This document shows, in pieces, positions 11,118 through 22,615 of a DNA stretch of 64,000 nt (within the stretch, counting starts at the first letter, position 1; every line of letters starts with the position of its first letter). The notes below the pieces were generated by a model. The model saw only the letters and a list, made by a program, of their open reading frames with translations. It was not told where the DNA came from and made no database searches. This DNA comes from Panorpa germanica (taxonomy: Eukaryota > Arthropoda > Insecta > Mecoptera > Panorpidae). Location: positions 186,001-250,000 of the forward strand of contig CAVMBN010000163.1 in the NCBI GenBank assembly GCA_963678705.1, in the 5' to 3' direction. A program made the translations under genes and the position numbers.

Positions 11118-12055
11118 TCACACACATAGTAGATAGGAACGACTTGTGTTGCAAAGCAATATTAACGTCCTTGTAAACCAATACGTAGGTCTTCCTTTTT
11201 GTTTTAAGTCCCATCTGTCTTGCCAGAGCTTATGCATATATGCATTCATCTCTTTGGCAATATATTTGGTATAGTCTCCAGACTTTTATCCTACAGCCGC
11301 ATTAACTTTAAATCCTCGAAATTTGTCGCATTAATTTTAAATCATCAAAATTTGATTTTTTCAGTTCTAGCGTAATTTGTACTTGAGTAAGTGCATGAGT
11401 GATTTTTAAATCTAAAGGAATTGTCCCCAATATCACTTGCACCACTTCTGTAGATACAGTTCTGTAACAACGCGTCATGGTCAATAACATAGTTCTTTGC
11501 ATGGAAGATCTGGAAGATTGATCCTGTAATACCATGCCGAAGCACAATACACAACTATTAGCATAAATGCCCCCTTGTATAGTGTCGGCATAGTTGCCGA
11601 GTTTAAGCTTCATTCCGTCCTTGTGACACGCGCAAGGTGTGTTACAAGTTCATCATTCGTTGTTACTGTATTTGTTTCGTAGCTTTGTAGCTTCAAGAAA
11701 CTACAGCTTTTATATATAGCAGGTCGAGAACGGCTTTCTAGGCTTTCTGTACTATTTGCACCGATAAGGGTCACATTATCGTTGGCAAAACATATGTCTA
11801 CACAACCTTTCGAGTGAGAAACACAGTTCTCGTCGAATACCATGTTCCAGAGCTCAGGCCCCATTAGAGATCGCTGAGAACAACCTTTAGATAGTTGCCT
11901 TTTCATGGAACGGTAATCGGTTTGTAAAATAATGTTCGACAATGAAAATAGTTCTCCATAGCGCAGTAGACGTACCTATGGGTTTTTGCCGGTCTAATTC
12001 CTTGAAGGTCACTTGGCCACCGGACATCAACAAAGGCACACTGAATTTCTATAAA
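11118..12055 (-). pseudogene. R1-clade-like LINE ORF2 remnant (RT to C-terminus), reference monomer
   Basis: On the minus strand in order: motif A region (FIEIQCAFVDV-WPSDL, about 12055-12000), then motif B KGCSQRSLMGPELWNMVFDE (about 11890-11830). Next come motif C ICFANDNVTLIG (about 11800-11770), a palm/thumb run to LVTHLARVTRTE (11610), RTVSTEVVQVILGTIPLDL (about 11480-11410) and IAKEMNAYMHKLWQDRWDL with KGRPTYWF, ending in a stop at 11118-11120. This order matches R1-type ORF2 proteins (FDNAWWP, GCPQGSVxGPxLWN, YADD, YRTVSTEALQV, WQxRWD..GRxTY), as recalled from the family. At least two frameshifts separate the parts. The first catalytic Asp of YADD is Asn. No EN or RNase H part is present. 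Confidence 0.8.
11232..11245 (+). repeat. 14-bp perfect palindrome at the LINE target site
   Basis: ATGCATATATGCAT equals its own reverse complement. It recurs once per monomer in subfamilies A and B. Several C monomers have ATACAT in the right arm (for example near 44927), which breaks it. All three LINE 3' ends abut the right arm of this palindrome. Confidence 0.8.
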
Positions 12056-12095
12056 TATCTCATATACATACTTGTACTTATGCCTACTTACTTAC
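12049..12095 (-). other. Splice-site-like pair flanking 47 nt (minus strand)
   Basis: Reading the minus strand, a strong donor-like G-GTAAGTAAGT ends at 12095, and TTTATAG-AAATTCAG at 12049 resembles an acceptor just before the RT motif A part. The pair is present in most monomers. 47 nt is at or below the usual minimum intron size, and no transcript is known, so this is a sequence observation only. Confidence 0.2.
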
Positions 12096-12703
12096 CATTT
12101 GTTTGTTACCATTGAATGTTCATGAACGATCAATCACTATTTCCAAGAAAACCGCATATATTGTTCACCTAATCACTTATAACAATTAATACACTCTCAT
12201 TATTATTTAAAACACGCATTTATATAAACTAATTCTTGTGTTTTAATATTATTTATAGTTAATGTTATTCGACTTACTTGATAGTGGGCGGCTACCTATT
12301 GTCTTCCGTATATTTGAAGTGTTTATATGAGGTCTTGCTTATATATCTCTACAGATTTCTTGAATTTTAAACCACTTGATGTTTTAGCACTAACACTAAC
12401 CTAATTATTATCACTTTTTTTGTCTATCGCACTTAATAATGTCTTATATCAAACATCAAAGTTACAAATTTGAGGTTATGTTTATAAGACCGCGTGTACG
12501 CGTAATGAAAAATTTGTTTTTAACACTGGTTTCCAACTGTCAAACTTTTGTAAAAACACTTTGTTTAGGGTAAATTAACACAAATTTAAAACAAACTTAA
12601 ATACTTTTCGTTTGAAAAAGTATTCATATAATTTATTTAATTTTTTTCCATAATTAATTTCTCACTTTTAATCACTTTTTTCACCTAAAGTAGCAGGAGC
12701 CAA
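12056..12703. other. Satellite monomer spacer, reference copy (no gene seen)
   Basis: About 650 bp, AT-rich, separating the RT remnant of one monomer from the tail of the next. I see no long reading frame, tRNA-like or pol III promoter pattern. Conserved marks are GTTCATGAAC (palindrome, 12118-12127), TTAGCACTAACACTAACC (about 12384) and the CpG-rich CGCGTGTACGCG (12491-12502). Equivalent spacers follow every RT remnant in the array. Confidence 0.7.
12491..12502 (+). other. Conserved CpG-rich inverted repeat CGCGT-GT-ACGCG
   Basis: Five-base arms around GT, with four CpGs in 12 bp inside AT-rich spacer. It is kept in nearly every monomer. Exceptions are ACCCG near 1996, a GTCTACG form near 10908, and ATTGCGTG near 54116 and 60458. 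It could be a protein-binding site. Its function is unknown. Confidence 0.5.
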
Positions 12704-13641
12704 TCACACACATAGTAGATAGGAACCACTTGTGTTGCAAAGCAATATTAACGTGCTTTTAAATCAATACGTGGGTCTTCCTTTTTGTATTAAGTCCCAT
12801 CTGTCTTGCCAGAGCTTATGCATATATGCATTCATCTCTTTGGCAATATATTTGGTATAGTCTCCAGACTTTTATCCTACAGCCGCATTAACTTTAAATC
12901 CTCGAAATTTGTCGCAATAATTTTAAATCATCAAAATTTGATTTTTTTAGTTCTAGCGTAATTTGTACTTGAGTAAGTGCATGAGTGATTTTTAAATCTA
13001 AAGGAATTGTCCCCAATATCACTTGCACCACTTCTGTAAATACAGTTCTGCAACAACGCGTCATGGTCAATAACATAGTTCCTTGCATGGAAGATCTGGA
13101 AGATTGATTCTGTAATACCATGCCAAAGCACAATACACAACTATTAGCATAAATGCCCCCTTGTATAGTGTCGGCATAGTTGCCTAGTTTAAGCTTCATT
13201 CCGTCCTTGTGACACGCGCAAGGTGTGTTACAAGTTTATCATTCGTTGTTACTGTATTTGTTTCGTAGCTTTGTAGCTTCAAGAAACTACAGCTTTTATA
13301 TATAGCAGGTCGAGAACGGCTTTCTAGGCTTTCTGTACTATTTGCACCGATAAGGGTCACATTATCGTTGGCAAAACATATGTCTACACAACCTTTCGAG
13401 TAAGAAACACAGTTCTCGTCGAATACCATGTTCCAGAGCTCAGGCCCCATTACAGATCGCTGAGAACAACTTTTAGATAGTTGCCTTTTCATGGAACGGT
13501 AATCGGTTTGTAAAATAATGTTCGACAATGAAAATAGTTCTCCATAGCGCAGTAGACGTACCTATAGGTTTTTGCCGGTCTAATTCTTTGAAGGTCACTT
13601 GGCCACCGGACATCAACAAAGGCACACTGAATTTCTATATA
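12704..13641 (-). pseudogene. R1-clade-like RT remnant, monomer 5
   Basis: Subfamily A. Motif B reads SKSCSQRSVMGP (Gly to Ser in KGC). Two segments are open, 13528-13196 and 13199-12894, in frames offset from each other. Confidence 0.75.
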
Positions 13642-14094
13642 TATCTCATATACATACTTGTACTTATGCCTACTAACTTACCATTTGTTTGTTACCATTG
13701 AATGTTCATGAACGATCAATCACTATTTTCAAGAAAACCGCATATATTGTTCACTTAATCACTTATAACAATTAATACACTCTTATTATTATTTAAAACA
13801 CGCATTTATATAAACTAATTCTTGTGTTTTAATATTATTTATAGTTAATGTTATTCGACTTACTTAATAGTGGGCGGCAACCTTTTGTCTTCCGTATATT
13901 TGTAGTGTTTATATGAGGTATTCCTTATACATCTCTACAGATTTCTTGAATTTTAAACCACTTGATGTGTTAGCACTAACACTAACCTAATTATTATCAC
14001 TTTTTTTGTTTATCGCACTTATTAATGTCTTATATCAAACATCAAAGTAACAAATTTGAGGTTATGTTTATAAGACCGCGTGTACGCGTAATAC

Positions 14095-16203
14095 GAGTTA
14101 CAATTTGCGTTTAGAAAAACAAGAAGTACGCAGCATAACTTAAACATATTGAATATCGATATTCAAAAAACATACAGTAAAAATCATTATATGATAGCTG
14201 CTTTCATTGACATTGAAGCTGCTTATGACAATGTTAATCTAAAAATATTAAAAGAAAAAGTAGAAAACATAGGTATATCTTCCAAAATATCCAACTGGAT
14301 TATAAACTACTTCCAAAATAGAGAAATAACAGTTAGATACAATAATAAGTTAACTGGTCCTATACTATGTAATCACGGAATTCCACAAGGCTCAATATTA
14401 TCTCCCTTATTATTCAACATATACACAGAAAAGTTAACAACATTATCAGATAACAACACAACAGTACTGATGTATGCAGATGACATGGTTATTTATAGTA
14501 TAGGCCATACACAAGATATAGCTCAAAACAGATTACAATCAAAATTAAGAAAACTAGATATTTTACTAAAGGAAATCAAATTAAATATATCGTCAGAAAA
14601 AAGTAAAATAGTTATATTTACAAGGCATAGAATAAACTGCAGTCCAAAAATAACCATCAGAAACAAAAATATAACTGTTAGTTCAAATACCAAATTTCTG
14701 GGTATATTCTTTGATACGAAAAGCACTTGGGCGAAAGAAATTGCACATATTATTAACAAATGTCAAAAAGGCTTAAATTTGATGCGATGTATAGCAGGAT
14801 ACAAATGGGGCGCACACCCAACAACCTTAATAAAAATATATAAAGCTATTGTTAGACCGCATATTGACTATTCTAGTACTATGATCTGCACCGCAAAAAA
14901 CTTAAGATTAAAAAAAATTGAAATTATACAAAACAAATGTTTCAGAATAATATTAGGTGCAATGGTTTCAACACCAATCCAAATCCTCAACTTTCAAACT
15001 AATATTCCTCCGGTAAATATCAGAATACAACAAATATCAGACAGTTTCTTTTGTAAAAACAGACATAACTCATGTGGCCCCTTAAATACAAGATTATCTA
15101 AACTATATGTTCTTTATAATAAACCATATTGGACAACTCATAAAAAACCGGCACTTTTAACTAGTTTTGATAGATATAATAACTTGAACTTAGAGGTACA
15201 CAACATTATACCTTTTTTCAAATTTCCATTAGAAATAAGCATGACAACAATACATACAGAAATAAATTTGTTTAAGAAGAATGACAGCAAGGAAATAATT
15301 TATCAAAAATATATGGAATATATAACAAAAGATGATATAAATTGGAGTATATGGTTTACCGATGGTTCATTCGAAAAAAACTCTAAAACTGGAGAAATTG
15401 GCATTTTCAATTATAATACAGATCAACAGTACAAATACAAACTTAACAATATCACAAATTCTTATAATACAGAAATAACAGCAATAATGAAATTATTAGA
15501 AATAATACAAAACACTGACAATAAAAATATATTAATCTTTACTGATTCTCGTAGTGTTTGTGTATCTTTAAATAACAATAAATTCAAAAACAATAACAAT
15601 AACAAAATATGTTCAATCAAAGAATATCTTTGAAAAATGGAAAAAAGTGATATCAATGTTAAACTCATTTGGATTCCTGGACATGTAGGCATAAAAGGGA
15701 ATGAAATGGCTGACAAACTTGCCAAAGAAGCTTGTGTAGATGGAGAAATAATCGAAATAAATTGGTCAATAAATGATTCCAAAAAAATAATCAAAGAAAA
15801 TTGTATGGCAGATTGGCAGAATATATATAATGAGAAAAGTCAAAGTACTGGAAAGTTGTTTTTTGCAGCGAATCAAAAAATTCCAACAACCACATGGTTT
15901 AATAAAAATCATTCACGGAGATATATTTCAACAAATTGTCGAATGAAATCTGGGCATTCTAGATGTCCAGCTCATCTATACAAAATAAAGATAAAAGACA
16001 CACCAAATTGTAGATGTGGAGAAGAAGGTTCTTTGGACCATATAATTCTAGGGTGTCATCTTTTAACATCAAAAATTGATAGACTTTTAAATGATTTATG
16101 TAATGTAGCACAGTTCCCAGTCAACATGTCCTGTTTAATGACAAGTGAAGCAACGGCGGAAATAGTAACTAACTTTGTGATAGAAAATAATATAGAAGTG
16201 TAA
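14095..16203 (+). pseudogene. LINE ORF2 fragment: RT palm to C-terminus
   Basis: One frame runs from the truncation point through motif A FIDIEAAYDNV, motif B GIPQGSILSPLLFN, motif C YADDMVIY, RNase H (TDGS, TEITA, TDSR, GNEMADKLA) and the CRCGEEGSLDHIILGC tail. The only break is TGA at 15631-15633, where copy 2 has TTA. This copy keeps the Gln codon where copy 2 has TAA (7796) and the 7 bp missing from copy 2 near 8261. It is therefore the better guide to the family's RT-RNase H frame. The endonuclease, the N-terminal part of RT and the start codon are gone. Confidence 0.9.
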
Positions 16204-16391
16204 TATAAGTTAGAATATTTTATTTAGTATGTATTTAATTTTAAGTTTAATTTTTTAAAAAGAATCAATTTATTTGTATTTATTAGAATAATTATAATTT
16301 ATATGTAAATTTTTTATATAATTTTACAAATAAAATTCTATGGCAAGAAGGCTGAATAAGCCAAAGCCTAAATAAATAAAAAAAAAAAAAA
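16204..16391 (+). other. LINE copy 3 3' UTR and poly(A)
   Basis: Same layout as the other copies: AT-rich 3' UTR, AATAAA, GGCT/AGCC stem-loop, CTAAATAAATAAA and a run of about 14 A, meeting ATATGCATTCATC at 16392. Confidence 0.75.
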
Positions 16392-17209
16392 ATATGCATT
16401 CATCTCTTTGGCAATATATTTGGTATCGTCTCCAGACTTTTATCCTACAGCCGCATTAACTTTAAATCCTCGAAATTTGTCGCATTAATTTTAAATCATC
16501 AAAATTTGATGTTTTCAGTTCTAGCGTAATTTGTACTTGAGTAAGTGCATGAGTGATTTTTAAATCTAAAGGAATTGTCCCCAATATCACTTTCACCACT
16601 TCTGTAGATACAGTTCTGCAACAACGCGTCATGGTCAATAACATAGTTCCTTGCATGGAAGATCTGGAAGATTGATCCTGTAATACCATGCCGAAGCACA
16701 ATACACAACTATTAGCATAAATGCCCCCTTGTATAGTGTCGGCATAGTTGCCGAGTTTAAGCTTTATTCCATCCTTGTGACACGCGCAAGGTGTGTTACA
16801 AGTTTATCATTCGTTGTTACTGTATTTGTTTCGTAGCTTTGTAGCTTCAAGAAACTACAGCTTTTATATATAGCAGGTCGAGAACGGCTTTCTAGGCTTT
16901 CTGTACTATTTGCACCGATAAGGGTCACATTATCGTTGGCAAAACATATGTCTACACAACCTTTCGGGTAAGAAACACAGTTCTCGTCGAATACCATGTT
17001 CCAGAGCTCAGGCCCCATTAGAGATCGCTGAGAACAACCTTTAGATAGTTGCCTTTTCATGGAACGGTAATCGGTTTTTAAAATAATGTTCGACAATGAA
17101 AATAGTTCTCCATAGCGCAGTAGACGTACCTATAGGTTTTTGCCGGTCTAATTCTTTGAAGGTCACTTGGCCACCGGACATCAACAAAGGCACACTGAAT
17201 TTCTATATA
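16392..17209 (-). pseudogene. R1-clade-like RT remnant, monomer right of LINE copy 3
   Basis: Subfamily A. Open part 17096-16764. It lacks the GATCAGGAAG and ACGGTTTTC variants that mark the flanks of LINE copies 1 and 2. Private changes are GATGTTTTC near 16508 and CTTTCACC near 16591. The C-terminal tail is absent, removed on the left side of copy 3. Confidence 0.75.
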
Positions 17210-17857
17210 TATCTTATATACATACTTGTACTTATGCCTACTTACTTACCATTTGTTTGTTACCATTAAATGTTCATGAACGATCAATCACTATTTCCAA
17301 GAAAACCGCATATATTGTTCACTTAATCACTTATAACAATTAATACACTCTCATTATTATTTAAAACACGCATTTATATAAACTAATTCTTGTGTTTTAA
17401 TATTATTTATAGTTAATGTTATTCGACTTACTTGATAGTGGGCGGCAACCTTTTGTCTTCCGTATATTTGTAGTGTTTATATGAGGTCTTCCTTATATAT
17501 CTCTACAGACTTCTTGAATTTTAAACCACTTGATGTTTTAGCACTAACACTAACCTAATTATTATCACTTTTTTTGTCTATCGCACTTATTAATGTCTTA
17601 TATCAAACATCAAAGTTACAAATTTGAGGTTATGTTTATAAGACCGCGTGTACGCGTAATGAAAAATTCGTTTTTAACACTGGTTTCCAACTGTCAAACT
17701 TTTGTAAAAACACTTTGTTTAGGGTAAATTAACACAAATTTTAAACAAACTTAAATACTTTTCGTTTGAAAAAGTATTCATATAATTTTTTTAATTTTTT
17801 TCCATAATTAATTTCTCACTTTTAATCACATTTTTCACCTAAAGTAGCAGGAGCCGA

Positions 17858-18795
17858 TCACACACATAGTAGATAGGAACCACTTGTGTTGCAAAGCAAT
17901 ATTAACGTCCTTGTAAACCAATACGTAGGTCTTCCTTTTTGTTTTAAGTCTTATCTGTCTTGCCAGAGCTTATGCATATATGCATTAATCTCTTTGGCAA
18001 TATATTTGGTATAGTCTCCAGACTTTTATCCTACAGCCGCATTAACTTTAAATCCTCGAAATTTGTCGCATTAATTTTAAATCATCAAAATTTGAATTTT
18101 TCAGTTCTAGCGTAATTTGTACTTCAGTAAGTGCATGAGTGATTTTTAAATCTAAAGGAATTGTCCCCAATACCACTTGCACCACTTCTGTAGATACAGT
18201 TCTGCAACAACGCGTCATCGTCAATAACATAGTTCCTTGCATGGAAGATCTGGAAGATTGATCCTGTAATACCATGCCGAAGCACAATACACAACTATTA
18301 GCATAAATGCCCCCTTGTATAGTGTCGGCATAGTTGCCGAGTTTAAGCTTTATTCCATCCTTGTGACACGCGCAAGGTGTGTTACAAGTTTATCATTCGT
18401 TGTTACTGTATTTGTTTCGTAGCTTTGTAGCTTCAAGAAACTACAGCTTTTATATATAGCAGGTCGAGAACGGCTTTCTAGGCTTTCTGTACTATTTGCA
18501 CCGATAAGGGTCACATTATCGTTAGCAAAACATATGTCTACACAACCTTTCGAGTAAGAAACACAGTTCTCGTCAAATACCATGTTTCAGAGCTCAGGCC
18601 CCATTACAGATCGCTGAGAACAACCTTTAGATAGTTGCCTTTTCATGGAACGGTAATCGGTTTGTAAAATAATGTTTGACAATGAAAATAGTTCTCCATA
18701 GCGCAGTAGACGTACCTATAGGTTTTTGCCGGTCTAATTCTTTGAAGGTCACTTGGCCACCGGACATCAACAAAGGCACACTGAATTTCTATATA
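17858..18795 (-). pseudogene. R1-clade-like RT remnant, subfamily A
   Basis: The Trp of GPELW is a stop (complement of 18587-18589), the same change as at 2934, so that variant recurs in distant monomers. Confidence 0.75.
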
Positions 18796-19443
18796 TATCT
18801 CATATACATACTTGTACTTATGCCTACTTACTTACCATTTGTTTGTTACCATTGAATGTTCATGAACGATCAATCACTATTTCCAAGAAAACCGCATATA
18901 TTGTTCACTTAATCACTTATAACAATTAATACACTCTCATTATTATTTAAAACACGCATTTATATAAACTAATTCTTGTGTTTTAATATTATTTATAGTT
19001 AATGTTATTCGACTTACTTGATAGTGGGCGGCAACCTTTTGTCTTCCGTATATTTGTAGTGTTTATATGAAGTCTTCCTTATACATCTCTACAGATTTCT
19101 TGAATTTTAAACCACTTGATGTTTTAGCACTAACACTAACCTAATTATTATCACTTTTTTTGTTTATCGCACTTAATAATGTCTTATATCAAACATCAAA
19201 GTAACAAATTTGAGGTTATGTTTATAAGACCGCGTGTACGCGTAATCAAAAATTCGTTTTTATCACTGGTTTCCAACTGTCAAACTTTTGTAAAAACACT
19301 TTGTTTAGGGTAAATTAACACAAATTTGAAACAAACTTAAATACTTTTCGTTTGAAAAAGTATTCATATAATTTATTTAATTTTTTTTCATAATTAATTT
19401 CTCACTTTTAATCACATTTTTCACTTAAAGTAGCAGGAGCCGA

Positions 19444-20381
19444 TCACACACATAGTAGATAGGAACCACTTGTGTTGCAAAGCAATATTAACGTCCTTGT
19501 AAACCAATACGTAGGTCTTCCTTTTTGTTTTAAGTCCCATCTGTCTTGCCAGAGCTTATGCATATATGCATTCATCTCTTTGGCAATATATTTGGTATAC
19601 TCTCCAGACTTTTATCCTACAGCCGCATTAACTTTAAATCCTCGAAATTTGTCGCATTAATTTTAAATCATCAAAATTTGATTTTTTCAGTTCTAGCGTA
19701 ATTTGTACTTAAGTAAGTGCATGAGTGATTTTTAAATCTAAAGGAATTGTCCCCAATATCACTTGCACCACTTCTGTAGATACAGTTCTGTAACAACGCG
19801 TCATGGTCAATAACATAGTTCTTTGCATGGAAGATCTGGAAGATTGATCCTGTAATACCATGCCGAAGCACAATACACAACTATTAGCATAAATGCCCCC
19901 TTGTATAGTGTCGGCATAGTTGCCGAGTTTAAGCTTCATTCCGTCCTTGTGACACGCGCAAGGTGTGTTACAAGTTTATCATTCGTTGTTACTGTATTTG
20001 TTTCGTAGCTTTGTAGCTTCAAGAAACTACAGCTTTTATATATAGCAGGTCGAGAACGGCTTTCTAGGCTTTCTGTACTATTTGCACCGATAAGGGTCAC
20101 ATTATCGTTGGCAAAACATATGTCTACACAACCTTTCGAGTAAGAAACACAGTTCTCGTCGAATACCATGTTCCAGAGCTCAGGCCCCATTACAGATCGC
20201 TGAGAACAACCTTTAGATTGTTGCCTTTTCATGGAACGGTAATCGGTTTGTAAAATAATGTTTGACAATGAAAATAGTTCTCCATAGCGCAGTAGACGTA
20301 CCTATAGGTTTTTGCCGGTCTAATTCTTTGAAGGTTACTTGGCCACCGGACATCAACAAAGGCACACTAAATTTCTATATA
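19444..20381 (-). pseudogene. R1-clade-like RT remnant, subfamily A
   Basis: Open part 20268-19936. It reads KRQQSKGC (Leu to Gln) before motif B, shared with the 25.0-kb copy. Confidence 0.75.
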
Positions 20382-21029
20382 TATCTCATATACATACTTG
20401 TACTTATGCCTACTTACTTACCATTTGTTTGTTACCATTGAATGTTCATAAACGATCAATCACTATTTCCAAGAAAACCGCATATATTGTTTACTTAATC
20501 ACTTATAACAATTAATACACTCTCATTATTATTTAAAACACGCATTTATATAAACTAATTCTTGTGTTTTAATATTATTTATAGTTAATGTTATTCGACT
20601 TACTTGATAGTGGGCGGCAACTTTTTGTCTTCCGTATATTTGTAGTGTTTATATGAGGTCTTCCTTATACATCTTTACAGATTTCTTGAATTTTAAACCA
20701 CTTGATGTTTTAGCACTAACACTAACCTAATTATTATCACTTTTTTTGTTTATCGCACTTATTAATGTCTTATATCAAACATCAAAGTAACAAATTTGAG
20801 GTTATGTTTATAAGACCGCGTGTACGCGTAATAAAAAATTCGTTTTTAACACTGGTTTCCAACTGTCAAACTTTTGTAAAAACACTTTGTTTAGGGTAAA
20901 TTAACACAAATTTGAAACAAACTTAAATACTTTTCGTTTGAAAAAGTATTCATATAATTTATTTAATTTTTTTCTATAATTAATTTCTCACTTTTAATCA
21001 CATTTTTCACTTAAAGTAGCAGGAGCCGA

Positions 21030-21967
21030 TCACACACATAGTAGATAGGAACCACTTGTGTTGCAAAGCAATATTAACGTCCTTGTAAACCAATACGTAG
21101 GTCTTTCTTTTTGTTTTAAGTCCCATCTGTCTTGCCAGAGCTTATGCATATATGCATTCATCTCTTTATCAATATATTTGGTATAGTCTCCAGACTTTTA
21201 TCCTACAGCCGCATTAACTTTAAAACCTCGAAATTTGTCGCATTAATTTTAAATCATCAAAATTTGATTTTTTCAGTTCTAGCGTAATTTGTACTTAAGT
21301 AAGTGCATGAGTGATTTTTAAATCTAAAGGAATTGTCCCCAATATCACTTGCATTACTTCTGTAGATACAGTTCTGCAACAACGCGTCATGGTCAATAAC
21401 ATAGTTCTTTGCATGGAAGATCTGGAAGATTGATCCTGTAATACCATGCCGAAGCACAATACACAACTATTAGCATAAATGCCCCCTTGTATAGTGTAGG
21501 CATAGTTGCCGAGTTTAAGCTTCATTCCGTCCTTGTGACACGCGCAAGGTGTGTTACAAGTTTATCATTCGTTGTTACTGTATTTGTTTCGTAGCTTTGT
21601 AGCTTCAAGAAACTACAGCTTTTATATATAGCAGGTCGAGAACGGCTTTCTAGGCTTTCTGTACTATTTGCACCGATAAGGGTCACATTATCGTTGGCAA
21701 AACATATGTCTACACAACCTTTCGAGTGAGAAACACAGTTCTCGTCGAATACCATGTTCCAGAGCTCAGGCCCCATTAGAGATCGCTGAGAACAACCTTT
21801 AGATAGTTGCCTTCTCATGGAACGGTAATCGGTTTGTAAAATAATGTTCGACAATGAAAATAGTTCTCCATAGCGCAGTAGAGGTACCTATGGGTTTTTG
21901 CCGGTCTAATTCTTTGAAGGTCACTTGGCCACCGGACATCAACAAAGGCACACTGAATTTCTATATA
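21030..21967 (-). pseudogene. R1-clade-like RT remnant, subfamily A
   Basis: Open part 21854-21522, with MRRQLSK before motif B. The thumb reads RTVSTEVMQVI. This is the last plain A monomer before the B block. Confidence 0.75.
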
Positions 21968-22615
21968 TATCTTATATACATACTTGTACTTATGCCTACT
22001 TACTTACCATTTGTTTGTTACCATTGAATGTTCATGAACGATCAATCACTATTTCCAAGAAAACCGCATATATTGTTCACTTAATCACTTATAACAATTA
22101 ATACACTCTCATTATTATTTAAAACACGCATTTATATAAACTAATTCTTGTGTTTTAATATTATTTATAGTTAATGTTATTCGACTTACTTGATAGTGGG
22201 CGGCTACTTATTGTCTTCCGTATATTTGTAGTGTTTATATGAGGTCTTGTTTATATATCTCTACAGATTTCTTGAATTTTAAACCACTTGATGTTTTTGC
22301 ACTAACACTAACCTAATTATTATCACTTTTTTTGTCTATCGCACTTAATAATGTCTTATATCAAACATCAAAGTTACAAATTTGAGGTTATGTTTATAAG
22401 ACCGCGTGTACGCGTAATGAAAAATTCGTTTTTAACACTGGTTTCCAACTGTCAAACTTTTGTAAAAACACTTTGTTTAGGGTAAATTAACACAAATTTA
22501 AAACAAACTTAAATACTTTTCGTTTGAAAAAGTATTCATATAATTTATTTAATTTTTTTCCATAATTAATTTCTCACTTTTAATAACTTTTTTCACCTAA
22601 AGTAGCAGGAGCCGA

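Larger units (their letters stand above)
9652..14092. repeat. Satellite array, block 2 (2.8 monomers)
   Basis: Three subfamily-A monomers lie between LINE copies 2 and 3. The third lacks its last ~320 bp, removed at the copy 3 junction. The stretches outside the RT remnants (about 10470-11117, 12056-12703, 13642-14092) are AT-rich spacer. Confidence 0.95.
14093..16391 (+). mobile_element. I-clade-like LINE, copy 3 (5' part missing)
   Basis: This equals copy 2 from base 7367 (GAGTTACAATTTGCG) to its poly(A). The left junction at 14092/14095 joins satellite GCGTAAT to LINE GAGTTACA through two bases (AC). The left satellite flank is about 320 bp away, in monomer position, from the right flank, so this is not a simple 5'-truncated insertion with a target-site duplication. 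Either the 5' 3.4 kb and ~320 bp of satellite were lost together, or the insertion deleted target DNA. It is about 99% like copy 2 by eye. Confidence 0.92.

Noticed and set aside
11345..11554. 69-codon minus-strand frame (MCIVLRHGITGSIF...)
   Set aside because: It overlaps the thumb in another frame. The overlapping frame holds the recognisable RTVSTEVVQV motif, so this one is a shadow.
11930..11945. GTTCGAC as a pol III B box
   Set aside because: The flanking bases do not fit GGTTCGANNCC and no A box lies at a proper distance.
12384..12405. CTAACACTAACCTAA as possible insect telomere repeat (CCTAA)n
   Set aside because: Only one exact CCTAA is present and it is not in tandem. R1-type LINEs can target telomeric repeats, but this is too little to claim it.
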